From JADKIH01 sp043747595 (GTDB lineage: Bacteria; Bacteroidota; Bacteroidia; AKYH767-A; 2013-40CM-41-45): DNA of 64,000 nucleotides. The number at the start of each line of letters is the position of its first letter. Positions within the stretch are counted from its first letter, which is position 1. The notes beneath the pieces are model-generated. The model was not told where the DNA came from, did not search any database, and saw only the letters and a list, made by a program, of their open reading frames with translations. The stretch lies in assembly GCA_043747595.1 (NCBI GenBank), contig JAYTOX010000104.1:1-64000 (forward strand), in the 5' to 3' direction. This document shows positions 8,768-18,985 of the stretch, piece by piece. A program made the translations under genes and the position numbers.

Positions 8768-11700
8768 ATGACGATATTGTACTTAAATTTTTCTTTCAAA
8801 GAAATACATAGACTAAAGGTTGGTAAAATTCTTTTTATTTTATTTTTACTTTCCATTTTTTTCAATCCAACTATTTCTAAAGCTCAAGGAGTAGTTCCTA
8901 CAAAAGGAAAAGATTTTTGGTTGGGATTTATGAAAAACTCAAACATAGATGTTGGTTCAGAAAGACTGAATATTTTTATTACTTCCGATAGAAACACAAA
9001 CGGTGTTATCACAATTCCACAACAAGGATGGAGTGCTCCATTTAGTGTCACAGCTAATGTTACCACAACCGTTACGATTCCGAATTTGAATGGTGAACCA
9101 ATGACACCAGAGATTATTGACAACAAAGGAATACATATTGAAACTAATGACACGGTAAGTGTTTTTGCGATCAACTTTCAGGCGTATACCGCCGATGCTA
9201 CAAAAGTTTTTCCAATCCAATCAATCGGGAATTCGTATCGAATCTCTTCCTATACCGGACTAAGCTTTAGTTCTATTGAGTACCCGTCAGAATTTGCAAT
9301 TGTCGCAACGGAAGATAATACTCAAGTAAAGATAACTCCAACATCAATTACATCTACAGGTCGCCCGGCACTAGTCCCATTTTTAATAAATCTGAATGCC
9401 GGCCAACTTTATATGGTTCATGCCATGACAGGTGCCGATGACTTTACTGGTACTACAATTGAAGGCACCGATTCCAGTGGTTCATGTCGACCTTTCGCAG
9501 TATTCTCAGGAGTTGTATGTACACGAATACCCTCCAACTGTACTGCTTGCGACCATATTTATGAACAAGATCTTCCGGTTAGAGCGTGGGGAACCGATTA
9601 TGCAGCAGTGCCATTTAACTTTGCCTCCAGTTATTCGCTCCGAGTACTTGCTAATCTAAATGGAACTGTTGTCCGAATTAATAATGGGTCACCAATCAAT
9701 CTATCTGCCGGCCAATATTACACGATGAATTCGGTGGCAGGCCCTGCATGTATTCAATCCAATCTTCCTATTATGGCGACTCAATACATGGAAGGAGTAT
9801 CGTGTGCAGGTTCAGGCGATCCTTCCATGCTTTATTTGAATCCGACTGATCAGAAAATTGACAATGTCACATTCAGTACGGTCACCTCTACCGTTATCAC
9901 ACAGCATGACGTAAATATTATTATGGATGCTGCATATATTGGTCAGTTGAAACTAGATGGCGCACCGGTAAGCATCACTAATTTTGCAATGATGCCTTCT
10001 TGTACCGGACTTGCATATGCCTCACTTCCTCTTACGCAAGGTAGCCATACGCTTAAAGCTGACAGTGGATTTGTAGCTTATGTATATGGAACCGGCAGTG
10101 CCGAAAGTTATGCTTATAGTGTTGGATCGTTTAGTAAAAAACCACCAATCATAATAGACTCAGTTATTTGTTCTTCAGATACGATGCACATTGGAAACAG
10201 TGCTAATCTTTTTTCTCCATGGTGGTCAACCGCTATCCTTCCGAACGATACAATAGCTATTGGACAAGTATTGACTTTGTTTCCTCCTATTGCTCCGAAC
10301 CTATACATTCTTCATGGCGATGAATCGATGTCGGGTTGCTCAAAAGAATTTTATTTCAATATTGAAACACCTACTCCTCCTGTACCATTTATTTCTGCGA
10401 GCAGGGATTCTATTTGCCAACATCAGCCTGTGCAATTACAAGCAGGAACCATTCCTGCATCTACCTTATTTCAATATTCTTGGAGTCCGATAATAGGATT
10501 AAACAACCCATACATATCAAATCCTATTGCTACTCCTTCTTCCAGTACATGGTATGTAGTCGCAATTCAAACAGCAAGCGGATGCGGTGGAGTTGTTTAT
10601 GATAGCGTATTTATTTTTGTAAGGAATGGAAATATTTCTTCATACAATGTTACACCAAACGATACTCTTTTTTGTGTAGGGAACCAGCTTACATTAAATA
10701 TGGATATACAAAAAATTATCGGCGAAGATAAATTTGATAGTTCACCAAGCGGTATTTTATGGTCAACGATAAGTGGAGGAATTTCAGCTAGTACATGTGG
10801 ATCTGTTTCCGGAAATTCATTATACTTTACCAATGCAGGATTACGAGCTGCACAAACTTCGCCAATGAATGTTGCAAGCGGCGGTTCCATTCAGTTTTAT
10901 TTAAAAATTGCAAATGGAACTCTCGCTCCTTGTGAAGATGCTGATCCGGGTGAAGATGTGGTACTCGAGTATAGTATTAACGGTGGTGGTAGCTGGACAA
11001 CCATCAATACTTATTACGAATCATTGTTTCCTGCTTTCACACTTATCAAAGAACAAATTCCAATTGCAGCACGGTCTGCCGCTTCCATTTTTCGAATACG
11101 ACAATTATTCCATTCAGGACTCAATCAAGACAATTGGTGTATCGATGATTTTATGATTAGCGCCAATACAACAACTGGTTTTACATACAATTGGACACCG
11201 GCTGCAGGTCTTAGCTCGGCTTCTGTTCTAAGTCCTATTGCTACTCCCATGTCAACTACAACTTATATTGGACAAGCAATCGACAATGGAACAGGATGTA
11301 TTTATTCTGATTCGATAGTGGTGAGAGTAGGACAAAACTTCACATTGAATTCTACCCCCGATACAAGCTTATGTAGTTTACCGAATGTTCAATTATTTAC
11401 CAATCCTAGTATTCCTGGAAACTACCAATACATTTGGTCACCTTCAGTTGGCTTATCTAATTATCTAAGCCAAACTCCCATTGCTTCTCCTCTCGGCACA
11501 ACAACATATGTGGTGAATGTTTCCAATGCTGAAGGCTGCGTTCAATCTGATACAGTTTTGGTAAGAGCACGTTCATACGCTAACTTTTTAATTAGTGCAA
11601 CAGACACTTCATTGTGTACCGGCGATTCAGCATCTATGCAATTGCAAGTAATTAGAAATTGCGGAACCAACGGAAATAATTGCAGTGGACAGGTTGATAG

Positions 11701-14700
11701 CACATTATTCAACACAGCTACAAATGTTTCATCGTACGAAGCCATAACGCCATTCCCGGGATTTTATAATAGCTCTAAACGACAAATAATTTTCACCGCA
11801 GCAGAACTAAATGCTAGTGGTATGTTAGGAGGAAGAACAATTGGTTCAATTGGTTTAGATGTAGGAAATTTTGTGGGCAACGTCACCTTTCCAAATTTTA
11901 CAATTAAGATGGGCTGCTCATCGAGAACATCATTTACTACTACGTTTGAACCAAATCTTGCAGTTGTTTTCGTTCCTAAAAATATTACTGTTAGTCAAGG
12001 AAGAATCATATTAACTTTTGATAATAACTATGATTGGGATGGAACATCAAATCTCATTATTGAATTCTGCTATGAAAATTCTTTCTCCGGATTTTCATTG
12101 CCCATAAAATATCACGTACCGGGTTTTGTTTCTTCCATTTATGTTGTTGCTAATTTTGCAGCATGTAATAGTTCTGCAGGAAATAGTACTACCTATCGTC
12201 CAAACATGGAATTCTATTCCTGTCCTACTCCACCTCCAAATTCATTCACATATAACTGGCATCCAACTTTAGGAGTGAGTAACGCAACTGATCCAACAAC
12301 CACCATCTTTCCGTTGGTAACAACTAATTATTTCCTTACAGCAATTGACCCTTCAACCGGATGTCGATTTTCAGATAGCATACTTATACATGTAGGGAGC
12401 ACTACAATGAGTGTTACAGCAAACCCCGACACTACAGTTTGTTCTTCAATCGGCGTTCAATTATCTGCCAGCCACATTTCTCCAATAAGCGTTTCTTACA
12501 GTTGGACTCCGGCAACATCTTTATCGAATAGCAACACTTCTACTCCAACAATTATCAACGATAGCACACAACAATTTATCGTTGAAATAACAGATTCGGT
12601 AGGATGTACTGCCGCCTTTGATACTGTCAATGTAAATATTCAATCACCTCCAATTATTTCATTTGTAAATGATACTGTAATTTGCCAAAATACTCCAATG
12701 CAATTAGTCGCTTCAGGAGGAATAAATTATCATTGGCAATTCTCCACTGCTTTATCAGATACTGGAATTTATAATCCGATTGCAACGCTCAATCAAAGTG
12801 AAACATTTTATGTTACGGTTAGCGATACCATTGGCTGCAGCAGTAACGATTCCATCTTCATTAATATCAAAGCGGGGCCAAATACATCCATAGGCCCGGA
12901 TCAATTTGTTTGCCAAGGTCAGAATGTAACTTTCAATGGTGGAAGCGGATTTACAAATTATCATTGGTCAGACAACAGTTCCGATTCAATAATGACCGTA
13001 AACTCTTCCGGTATTTACTGGCTGGAAGTCCAAAATCAATGTGGAAGCTTTATCGATTCTGCCGAAGTAACTGTTTACGATTTACCTGCAGTAAATTTGG
13101 GAACCGATGAATCACTTTGCTTTGGCACTCCATGGTTTCTGGATGCCGGCACTACAGCTTCAACTTATTTATGGTCGAATAATTCAACTTCGCAAATAAT
13201 TTCAACTACAAGCAGTGGAAATTACTGGGTGAAAATAATAGATGCGCACGGTTGTGTAAATCAAGATTCCGTTAATATAGCCTTTCGACCACTTCCAAAC
13301 ATTTCTCTTGGAAACGATACCGCTCTTTGTGGCGGCCAATCTTACGAGTTAAATCCTAACACTAGTAACGGAACATATAGCTGGAACACCGGTGAACAAA
13401 CAAAAAATATTTTTGCTACAACAAGCGGTACGTACATTTTGCAAGTAACCGACGTAACAAATTGCTCGAACTCTGACACTGTGAATATCACTTTCAATCC
13501 GGTTCCAATACAAAATATTCCTTCAACATTAACTTACTGCAGCAACATGAGTACAACGTTAGATGCAGGAAATCCGGGAGGTTTTTATAATTGGTCGACC
13601 GGACAAACAACTCAAACAATCACTACAAACACAACTGGAAATGTAAGCGTAATTATTACCAATCAATTCAACTGTTCTATACAGAACAATATTCTACTTC
13701 AAACGAATGCCCCACCAATATTGAATTTGGGTAACGATACAACAATTTGCGACGGTGACCAATTAATGATCAATGCCGGAAGCAATGGCATAATCTATAA
13801 TTGGATTAGTGGTGAACAGTCGCAAGTAATTGTCGTAAGCACTTCCGGAAATTATGGCGTTACTATTACCGATGCGAACGGCTGTTTGTCGAGCGACAGA
13901 ATTAATGTATCTGTACAACCAATTCCTACGGCATCTATAACGACCAACTCAACTAATGTATGCGATGGCGACACTGTTTTACTCACTGCAATTACAAATA
14001 CCGGAAGTAATTTTGAATGGCTCCCCAATTTATTTTTATCGTCGCCCTATTCTCCAATTACTTTTGCTTATCCAACTTCAACTATTAATTATCATTTAAA
14101 AATTAGCGACACTTACGGTTGTAAAAACTCAGCTGATATAACATTGACTAATATTCGCCGACCTAATGTTTCTTTAGGAAATGACACTTCTTTTTGCGAA
14201 GGGTCGAGTATTGAACTTGTGGCTGGCGACAATTACAATAATTATGCATGGCAAAATGGATTACACGATAGAACCTTAAGTGTAAGTCAGCCCGGAATAT
14301 ATTGGGTAGATGCAACTAATTATTGTGGAAACATGCGTGATTCAATTACGGTTCAGCCACTCTATAAAATCCCAACTGTAAATCTAGGTCCGGGAGGAAG
14401 AATCTGCAACGATGCTTCATTACTCTTAGATGCGCTTAACCCCGGATCATCCTATTTATGGTCGACCGGAGAAACAACACGTATGATTCATCCAAATCAA
14501 ACAGGCAGATACGATGTTTCAATTACATCTTCTCATCAATGTAAAGGAGCTGCCGGAATAGATTTAGAACTGGTGAACTATCCAACTATTAATTTGGGAA
14601 TTGACCCTTGGTATTGTTTTGGTGAAGCAGTTATACTGAATGCAAAAACAGATTACGGCTTTTATCAATGGCAAGATGGATCTATGAACGATGCTTACAC

Positions 14701-15076
14701 GATCTCCTTACCTGGAATTTACTGGGTTCACGTACGAAATATGTGTGGAGATGCCAGTGATAGCTTAGTTGTAAATTATTACGATTGCGATTGCCAACTC
14801 TTTATCCCTTCAGGATTTTCACCAAATGGCGATGGAAAGAATGATCGCTTCATGGCTTCTACAGTCTGCGATCTGACTTCATTTAATATGAAAATTTTTA
14901 ATCGATGGGGTGTATTAATTTTTGAATCGAATACTATTAACAAATCATGGGACGGTACGGTTAACGGAGAGTCTGCTCAAGAGGCTGTTTATGTCTACTT
15001 GATTAATTATAGCGGCTATGCTAATCGGATTCTTGAAACAGAAAATATTTCAGGAAAAATAACACTTGTTAGATAA
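8768..15076 (+). CDS. Giant T9SS-exported adhesin: IgGFc-binding N-terminus, Ig/PKD-like repeats, gliding-type C-terminal domain
   Basis: A 2102-residue cell-surface protein. After an unusually long N-region a signal peptide ends at SKAQG; the ATG at 8768 is the only start available. Residues about 40-460 carry the IgGFc-binding-type head (GKDFWLGFMKNSN, then ITSDRNTNGVI and repeated blocks of the same fold). Residues 530-1990 are beta-sandwich repeats with the recurring openings YSWSPIIGLNNPYISNP and LGNDTxxCxG followed by W-S/N-x-G; at least seven of the second kind are clear. The end, from about 2010 (LFIPSGFSPNGDGKNDRF, NRWGVLIFES, SWDGT), is the gliding-motility-associated T9SS type B sorting domain. 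It is read alone and ends in a convergent arrangement. Export machinery genes are not in the window. A role in adhesion is inferred. Confidence 0.9.
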   Translation: MTILYLNFSFKEIHRLKVGKILFILFLLSIFFNPTISKAQGVVPTKGKDFWLGFMKNSNIDVGSERLNIFITSDRNTNGVITIPQQGWSAPFSVTANVTTTVTIPNLNGEPMTPEIIDNKGIHIETNDTVSVFAINFQAYTADATKVFPIQSIGNSYRISSYTGLSFSSIEYPSEFAIVATEDNTQVKITPTSITSTGRPALVPFLINLNAGQLYMVHAMTGADDFTGTTIEGTDSSGSCRPFAVFSGVVCTRIPSNCTACDHIYEQDLPVRAWGTDYAAVPFNFASSYSLRVLANLNGTVVRINNGSPINLSAGQYYTMNSVAGPACIQSNLPIMATQYMEGVSCAGSGDPSMLYLNPTDQKIDNVTFSTVTSTVITQHDVNIIMDAAYIGQLKLDGAPVSITNFAMMPSCTGLAYASLPLTQGSHTLKADSGFVAYVYGTGSAESYAYSVGSFSKKPPIIIDSVICSSDTMHIGNSANLFSPWWSTAILPNDTIAIGQVLTLFPPIAPNLYILHGDESMSGCSKEFYFNIETPTPPVPFISASRDSICQHQPVQLQAGTIPASTLFQYSWSPIIGLNNPYISNPIATPSSSTWYVVAIQTASGCGGVVYDSVFIFVRNGNISSYNVTPNDTLFCVGNQLTLNMDIQKIIGEDKFDSSPSGILWSTISGGISASTCGSVSGNSLYFTNAGLRAAQTSPMNVASGGSIQFYLKIANGTLAPCEDADPGEDVVLEYSINGGGSWTTINTYYESLFPAFTLIKEQIPIAARSAASIFRIRQLFHSGLNQDNWCIDDFMISANTTTGFTYNWTPAAGLSSASVLSPIATPMSTTTYIGQAIDNGTGCIYSDSIVVRVGQNFTLNSTPDTSLCSLPNVQLFTNPSIPGNYQYIWSPSVGLSNYLSQTPIASPLGTTTYVVNVSNAEGCVQSDTVLVRARSYANFLISATDTSLCTGDSASMQLQVIRNCGTNGNNCSGQVDSTLFNTATNVSSYEAITPFPGFYNSSKRQIIFTAAELNASGMLGGRTIGSIGLDVGNFVGNVTFPNFTIKMGCSSRTSFTTTFEPNLAVVFVPKNITVSQGRIILTFDNNYDWDGTSNLIIEFCYENSFSGFSLPIKYHVPGFVSSIYVVANFAACNSSAGNSTTYRPNMEFYSCPTPPPNSFTYNWHPTLGVSNATDPTTTIFPLVTTNYFLTAIDPSTGCRFSDSILIHVGSTTMSVTANPDTTVCSSIGVQLSASHISPISVSYSWTPATSLSNSNTSTPTIINDSTQQFIVEITDSVGCTAAFDTVNVNIQSPPIISFVNDTVICQNTPMQLVASGGINYHWQFSTALSDTGIYNPIATLNQSETFYVTVSDTIGCSSNDSIFINIKAGPNTSIGPDQFVCQGQNVTFNGGSGFTNYHWSDNSSDSIMTVNSSGIYWLEVQNQCGSFIDSAEVTVYDLPAVNLGTDESLCFGTPWFLDAGTTASTYLWSNNSTSQIISTTSSGNYWVKIIDAHGCVNQDSVNIAFRPLPNISLGNDTALCGGQSYELNPNTSNGTYSWNTGEQTKNIFATTSGTYILQVTDVTNCSNSDTVNITFNPVPIQNIPSTLTYCSNMSTTLDAGNPGGFYNWSTGQTTQTITTNTTGNVSVIITNQFNCSIQNNILLQTNAPPILNLGNDTTICDGDQLMINAGSNGIIYNWISGEQSQVIVVSTSGNYGVTITDANGCLSSDRINVSVQPIPTASITTNSTNVCDGDTVLLTAITNTGSNFEWLPNLFLSSPYSPITFAYPTSTINYHLKISDTYGCKNSADITLTNIRRPNVSLGNDTSFCEGSSIELVAGDNYNNYAWQNGLHDRTLSVSQPGIYWVDATNYCGNMRDSITVQPLYKIPTVNLGPGGRICNDASLLLDALNPGSSYLWSTGETTRMIHPNQTGRYDVSITSSHQCKGAAGIDLELVNYPTINLGIDPWYCFGEAVILNAKTDYGFYQWQDGSMNDAYTISLPGIYWVHVRNMCGDASDSLVVNYYDCDCQLFIPSGFSPNGDGKNDRFMASTVCDLTSFNMKIFNRWGVLIFESNTINKSWDGTVNGESAQEAVYVYLINYSGYANRILETENISGKITLVR

Positions 15077-15131
15077 TATATTCGCTTAAAAAAAGGTCGG
15101 TAACGTCCAAGGAAAATTATCGTGGACGACA

Positions 15132-15653
15132 CTAACGAAATAAAACCACAAAGGCTAACAAGAGACCTAAATTACGCATCACTTCATTGTAGTTTTGAAT
15201 ATTACCGACCCCATTACCCATCAATACATGAGAAGGGATTATTAATAATTTGAATTTATTAAATGTTACTTTTGGACCTTTGTATGGTTCTCCATTAATA
15301 TCATACAGGTAAAAATTAATTCCTGAAGCAGTCATGTAAAATCTGGACTGTGAACTACCAATTGCTCCGGTGCCATCGGCATAATACCAAACATCACTTT
15401 CTGTTTGAAAATAAAACAAGAGCAAATTCGACTCCATAATATCTAAAGCAACATTCGAAGGAATTGCAAAATGTATAGAAGTATTCATTGAAGTAATAAA
15501 TTCTTGCCCGTAGTAGAAAGCTTGAATATTTGATTTTCCGGAAATCTTGCTTTTAGTTTTTTGAAAAAGCCGATTGTTCTTGAAATAAGAATGGATACAA
15601 AATGCCATAGAGAAAAGAATTGGAGTAATTAAAAAATAATTTGCGACTGCCAT
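15132..15653 (-). CDS. Hypothetical protein with N-terminal membrane anchor
   Basis: A 173-residue protein I do not recognise. Residues 3-20 are a hydrophobic anchor or uncleaved signal, the middle (30-140) is beta-rich with aromatic residues (ESDVWYYADGTGAIGSSQ, FYLYDINGEPYKGPKVTF), and the last 15 residues are again hydrophobic (LGLLLAFVVLF). The middle resembles small Bacteroidota proteins that sense or bind at the membrane, but I have no family name. It faces the giant adhesin gene end to end with 55 bases between them, a stretch that holds a six-base inverted repeat. Coding is supported by its length and by sensible amino-acid use. Confidence 0.6.
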   Translation of the reverse strand: MAVANYFLITPILFSMAFCIHSYFKNNRLFQKTKSKISGKSNIQAFYYGQEFITSMNTSIHFAIPSNVALDIMESNLLLFYFQTESDVWYYADGTGAIGSSQSRFYMTASGINFYLYDINGEPYKGPKVTFNKFKLLIIPSHVLMGNGVGNIQNYNEVMRNLGLLLAFVVLFR

Positions 15654-16125
15654 TTTCGATTTGATTTGAAAAAAACGACGATTAATTAAAAATCTAAAAA
15701 AGAAAGTGAACTATAATTTGTAAATTAATAACATTTATAGCTTCACTTTCAATTGCGAATAATTGAACGATTAATAAGTAGGTAATTATTAAATTAATTA
15801 AACTTTAAATAATTTGAATTAAACATTAAATCTTTCTATAAAACAAACATATTATTTTTATACTCGATGAATAACTCAGAATGAGTAATCGGATATCATT
15901 ATTTGTAAAAAGGCGTTTTTTTCAATGTTAACCAGGTTTTTCAATCATGCTCATTTAGTGGTTGGTATTAAAAACGGGGTAATTGGTATCTTTTCTAGTA
16001 ACCAAGAGGCGGCTGTTTTTAAAACCCAGAACGACTTTTTCATAATAAAAAAACTACTAGCGGACTTTGATTATTTGAGATAATCGAAAAAATAATAAAA
16101 ATTTTATCCTCTTGAAAAGGTTGTT
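15654..16125. other. Intergenic, 472 bases, nothing clear
   Basis: Very AT-rich (15,700-15,900 especially). It would hold the promoter of the reverse-strand gene ending at 15653. No ORF with sensible codon use, no RNA fold and no convincing terminator could be seen. Confidence 0.5.
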
Positions 16126-16602
16126 TTATAAAAGACCTCCATCTTTCAATTTATCCATTCTCTCATATTCAGTGTCGGCTTTTAAATTAATTCCACTTGC
16201 GGCAGTTAAAGCAAGCACATCGCATCTGTTATTCTCTTTATTGCTTGCATGCCCTTTTACCCAAACAAATTTTACATTATGCTTTCTGAATATTCTTAAA
16301 AAACGAATCCATAAATCAGCATTCTTCTTACCGTTGAAATATTTCTTCTCCCAACCAAAGACCCATTTTTTTTCTACAGAATCTACAACATATTTTGAGT
16401 CACTATAGATTGTAACATTTTCGCCCTCGTTTTTTAAAGTTTCCAAAGCCACAATCACACTTAACAACTCCATGCGATTGTTAGTAGTTAACCGAAACCC
16501 TTCAGAAATTTCTTTTCTCAAATTTCCGTATATCATTACGACTCCATAACCCCCTGGACCCGGATTTCCTTTCGAACTTCCATCGGTGTAAATTGAGATC
16601 AT
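16126..16602 (-). CDS. rnhA: Ribonuclease HI
   Basis: Cleaves the RNA strand of RNA-DNA hybrids in the cytoplasm, removing replication primers and R-loops. The 158 residues match the family length. Catalytic residues are all visible: Asp7 (YTDGSSKGNPGPGGYG), Glu45 (NNRMELLSVI), Asp68 (YSDSKYVVDSV), Asp128 (NNRCDVLA) and the flexible-loop His118 (VKGHASNKENN). The start is the ATG at 16602, seven bases after the end of kbl upstream on the same strand, so the pair is probably co-transcribed. The two functions are unrelated. Confidence 0.95.
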   Translation of the reverse strand: MISIYTDGSSKGNPGPGGYGVVMIYGNLRKEISEGFRLTTNNRMELLSVIVALETLKNEGENVTIYSDSKYVVDSVEKKWVFGWEKKYFNGKKNADLWIRFLRIFRKHNVKFVWVKGHASNKENNRCDVLALTAASGINLKADTEYERMDKLKDGGLL

Positions 16603-16608
16603 GCCGTG

Positions 16609-17799
16609 TTATGCTTTAAGGACTCCTAATTCACGACCGATTTTTGTAAATGCCGCAACTGCTTTATCCAAATGTTCCCTACTATGGCCTGCCGAAATTT
16701 GTACTCTAATTCTTGCATTGCCTTTTGCTACAACCGGATAAAAAAAGCCAACAACATAAACTCCTTCATCCAATAACTTCGAAGCAAATTCTTGTGCCAA
16801 CTTCGCATCATATAACATAATTGGAACAATAGGATGTTCTCCTGCTTTAATATCAAATCCTGCGGCCGTTATTTTTTCGCGAAAGTACTTTGTGTTTTCC
16901 CATAGCTTATCTCTTAAAGAAGTTGTTTCACTAAGCATGTCTAGTACCGCAATAGATGCTCCAACGATGCTTGGCGCTAACGAGTTAGAAAACAAATAAG
17001 GCCTAGATCGCTGACGTAAAATATCAACAATTTCTTTTCTTCCACTGGTAAATCCTCCCATTGCCCCGCCTAATGCTTTACCAAGTGTGCCGGTAATAAT
17101 ATCTATTTTCCCAACAACATTATGATGCTCGTGCGTACCCCTTCCAGTCTTTCCCATAAATCCACTGCTATGACATTCGTCGATCATAATTGCCGCACTG
17201 TACTTCTCTGCTAAAACAACTATTTTATCTAATTGTGCAATTGTTCCATCCATACTAAAAACTCCATCTGTAACAATCATTCTATGACGCAAGTGTTGTG
17301 TGTCTTGAAGGATCTTTTCTAACTCCTCCATGTTGTTATGCTTGTACCTATATCGTTGAGCTTTGCATAGTCGTACGCCATCAATTATCGAAGCGTGATT
17401 TAACTCATCGCTAATTAAAGCATCTTGTTCGTTCAGCAATGGTTCAAATACTCCGCCATTAGCATCGAAGGCCGCTGCATATAGAATTGTATCTTCCGTT
17501 CCTAAAAAAGCAGATATCTTTCTCTCTAATTCTTTATGAATATCTTGTGTTCCACAAATAAAACGCACAGACGACATTCCATAACCATGTGTATCAATCG
17601 CTCTTTTAGCTGCTTCAATAATTTGCGGATGTGAACTCAGTCCAAGATAATTGTTAGCACAAAAATTAATTACACGCTTTCCATTTGCGACTATATCGGC
17701 ACCTTGAGGTGATGATATTATTCGTTCTTGTTTAAACAAACCTGCCGATTCTATCTCTGCTAACTCGGCTTTTAATATTGGTTGGAGTGTTTTATACAT
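16609..17799 (-). CDS. kbl: Glycine C-acetyltransferase (2-amino-3-ketobutyrate CoA ligase)
   Basis: PLP enzyme of threonine breakdown that splits 2-amino-3-ketobutyrate with CoA into glycine and acetyl-CoA. It has 396 residues, the usual length of the alpha-oxoamine synthase family. The PLP lysine is Lys241 in TGTLGKALGGAMGG; Asp207 and His210 of MIDECHSSGF contact the cofactor; NFCANNYLGLSSHP near residue 45 is the typical N-terminal motif. The close relatives BioF and serine palmitoyltransferase share the fold, but the overall sequence (GMSSVRFICGTQDIHKELE) is that of Kbl. Threonine dehydrogenase, its usual partner, is not in the window. The upstream side (from 17800) is the repeat block. 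Confidence 0.93.
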   Translation of the reverse strand: MYKTLQPILKAELAEIESAGLFKQERIISSPQGADIVANGKRVINFCANNYLGLSSHPQIIEAAKRAIDTHGYGMSSVRFICGTQDIHKELERKISAFLGTEDTILYAAAFDANGGVFEPLLNEQDALISDELNHASIIDGVRLCKAQRYRYKHNNMEELEKILQDTQHLRHRMIVTDGVFSMDGTIAQLDKIVVLAEKYSAAIMIDECHSSGFMGKTGRGTHEHHNVVGKIDIITGTLGKALGGAMGGFTSGRKEIVDILRQRSRPYLFSNSLAPSIVGASIAVLDMLSETTSLRDKLWENTKYFREKITAAGFDIKAGEHPIVPIMLYDAKLAQEFASKLLDEGVYVVGFFYPVVAKGNARIRVQISAGHSREHLDKAVAAFTKIGRELGVLKA

Positions 17800-17884
17800 C
17801 TTTAATTTTTTTGTAAATATACTGACAATCCTTTTGAAAGTATTGAGTGATTTGATTGTTTCTGCGCGTTTAATTTTCTAGCAA

Positions 17885-18440
17885 TTGATTAGAACGCTTA
17901 CATAATTGAACTGGCATTTCTTGGGACACAGAGAAATGGGAGAAAGGGGAAGGACCACAGAGTTAGCCATTCTCTTCTCCGTGTTTAATTTCCTAGCCAT
18001 TGATTGGAACGCTTACATAATTGAACCGGCATTTCTTGGGACACAGAGAAAGGGGAGAAAGGGGAAGGACCACAGAGTTAGCCATTCTCTGCTCTGTGTA
18101 TTTCTCCGTGCTCGCCATGCCTCTCCGTGTTTAATTACCCAGTCATTGAAAAGAGCGCGTACACAATTGAACCGGCATTTCTTGGGACACAGAGAAAGGG
18201 GTGAAAGGGGAAGGACCACAGAGTTAGCCATTCGCTTCTCCGTGTTTTTCTCCGTGCTCTCCATGCCTCTCCGTGTTTAATTTCCTAGCCCTTGATTAGA
18301 ACGCTTACATAATTGAACCGGCATTTCTTGGGACACAGAGAAAGGGGAGAAAGGGGAAGGACCACAGAGTTAGCCATTCTCTGCTCCGTGTATTTCTCCG
18401 TGCTCGCTATGCCTCTCCATGATTAATTTCCTAGCCATTG
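17885..18440. repeat. Four imperfect tandem copies of an intergenic repeat (115-146 bp period)
   Basis: The core GGCATTTCTTGGGACACAGA starts at 17913, 18028, 18174 and 18320, so the periods are 115, 146 and 146. Each unit continues with an agaaa-gggg-agaaagggg purine stretch, GGACCACAGAGTTAGCCATTC and a TCTCCGTGT pyrimidine-rich part; the first unit lacks about 31 bases of the last part. Neighbouring CACAGAG and CTCYGTG blocks are inverted, so each copy can fold into a stem. Frames open through it (17906-18280 + and 18013-18264 -) translate the repeat and are not taken as genes. It sits directly downstream of the GxxExxY gene. Confidence 0.9.
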
Positions 18441-18446
18441 TTTCTA

Positions 18447-18848
18447 TCATGGCAATGTGGCATAATACTCATTTACAAGTGAGCGAATAGAATCTTTCAG
18501 TCTATTGGTATTGAAATTTATTAATAATCCTTTCGGCTTTTTACTCAATTTCATATATGTTAAAAGTTGTGCAATATGTATAGGATGAATTGCTTCGACA
18601 GCCTTCAACTCCAAAATGATTTTATCCTCCACCAAAATATCTAATCGCAACCGGCTTTTTAAACAGATATTATCATAATTCAATGGAACCGTCTCCTGTA
18701 TCTTAAACCTATACCCCTTATTGAAAAGCTCATATATCATACACTCCTGATAGACAGACTCCAACAATCCAGGACCAAGTTCATCATGGACACGCATAGC
18801 ACACCCTATTATTCCGAACGACAACTTGTTTAAATACTCTTTGTTCAT
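18447..18848 (-). CDS. GxxExxY protein
   Basis: A 133-residue protein of the GxxExxY family, small PD-(D/E)XK-nuclease-like proteins of unknown function found scattered in Bacteroidota, Verrucomicrobia and others. The name motif is GLLESVY (residues 27-33), preceded by the typical AMRVHDELGPG, and followed by the conserved RLRLDILVEDKIILELKAVE (Asp, then Glu-x-Lys of a PD-(D/E)XK-like core) and HIAQLLTYMKLSKKPKGLLINF. All conserved parts are present and the gene looks intact. It stands alone between the RND gene (divergent) and the repeat block. Genes of this family often lie next to interspersed repeats, as here, but their task is not known. Confidence 0.9.
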   Translation of the reverse strand: MNKEYLNKLSFGIIGCAMRVHDELGPGLLESVYQECMIYELFNKGYRFKIQETVPLNYDNICLKSRLRLDILVEDKIILELKAVEAIHPIHIAQLLTYMKLSKKPKGLLINFNTNRLKDSIRSLVNEYYATLP

Positions 18849-18985
18849 AGGAGCAAAGAAAAATGGACTTCACTTCCTTTACAACCATTATATTAAGGGA
18901 ATTGAAAAAAATGTGTTCCTAACATAATATTCCCTTATTATAGCGTCATTTTTTTTACATTTAGCTCTCTTTCTAATTCGCCATT

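Noticed and set aside
15104..15128. Six-base inverted repeat CGTCCA/TGGACG between convergent genes
   Set aside because: Too short a stem and no T tract to call a terminator.
16112..16408. 98-residue forward ORF opposite rnhA
   Set aside because: A shadow on the opposite strand of rnhA.
17906..18280. 124-residue forward ORF and an 83-residue reverse ORF in the repeat block
   Set aside because: Both translate the tandem repeat copies and contain the repeated block as a repeated peptide.
17885..18440. Possible CRISPR array
   Set aside because: Copies are 115-146 bases apart, imperfect, contain no unique spacers of constant length and no cas genes lie near.
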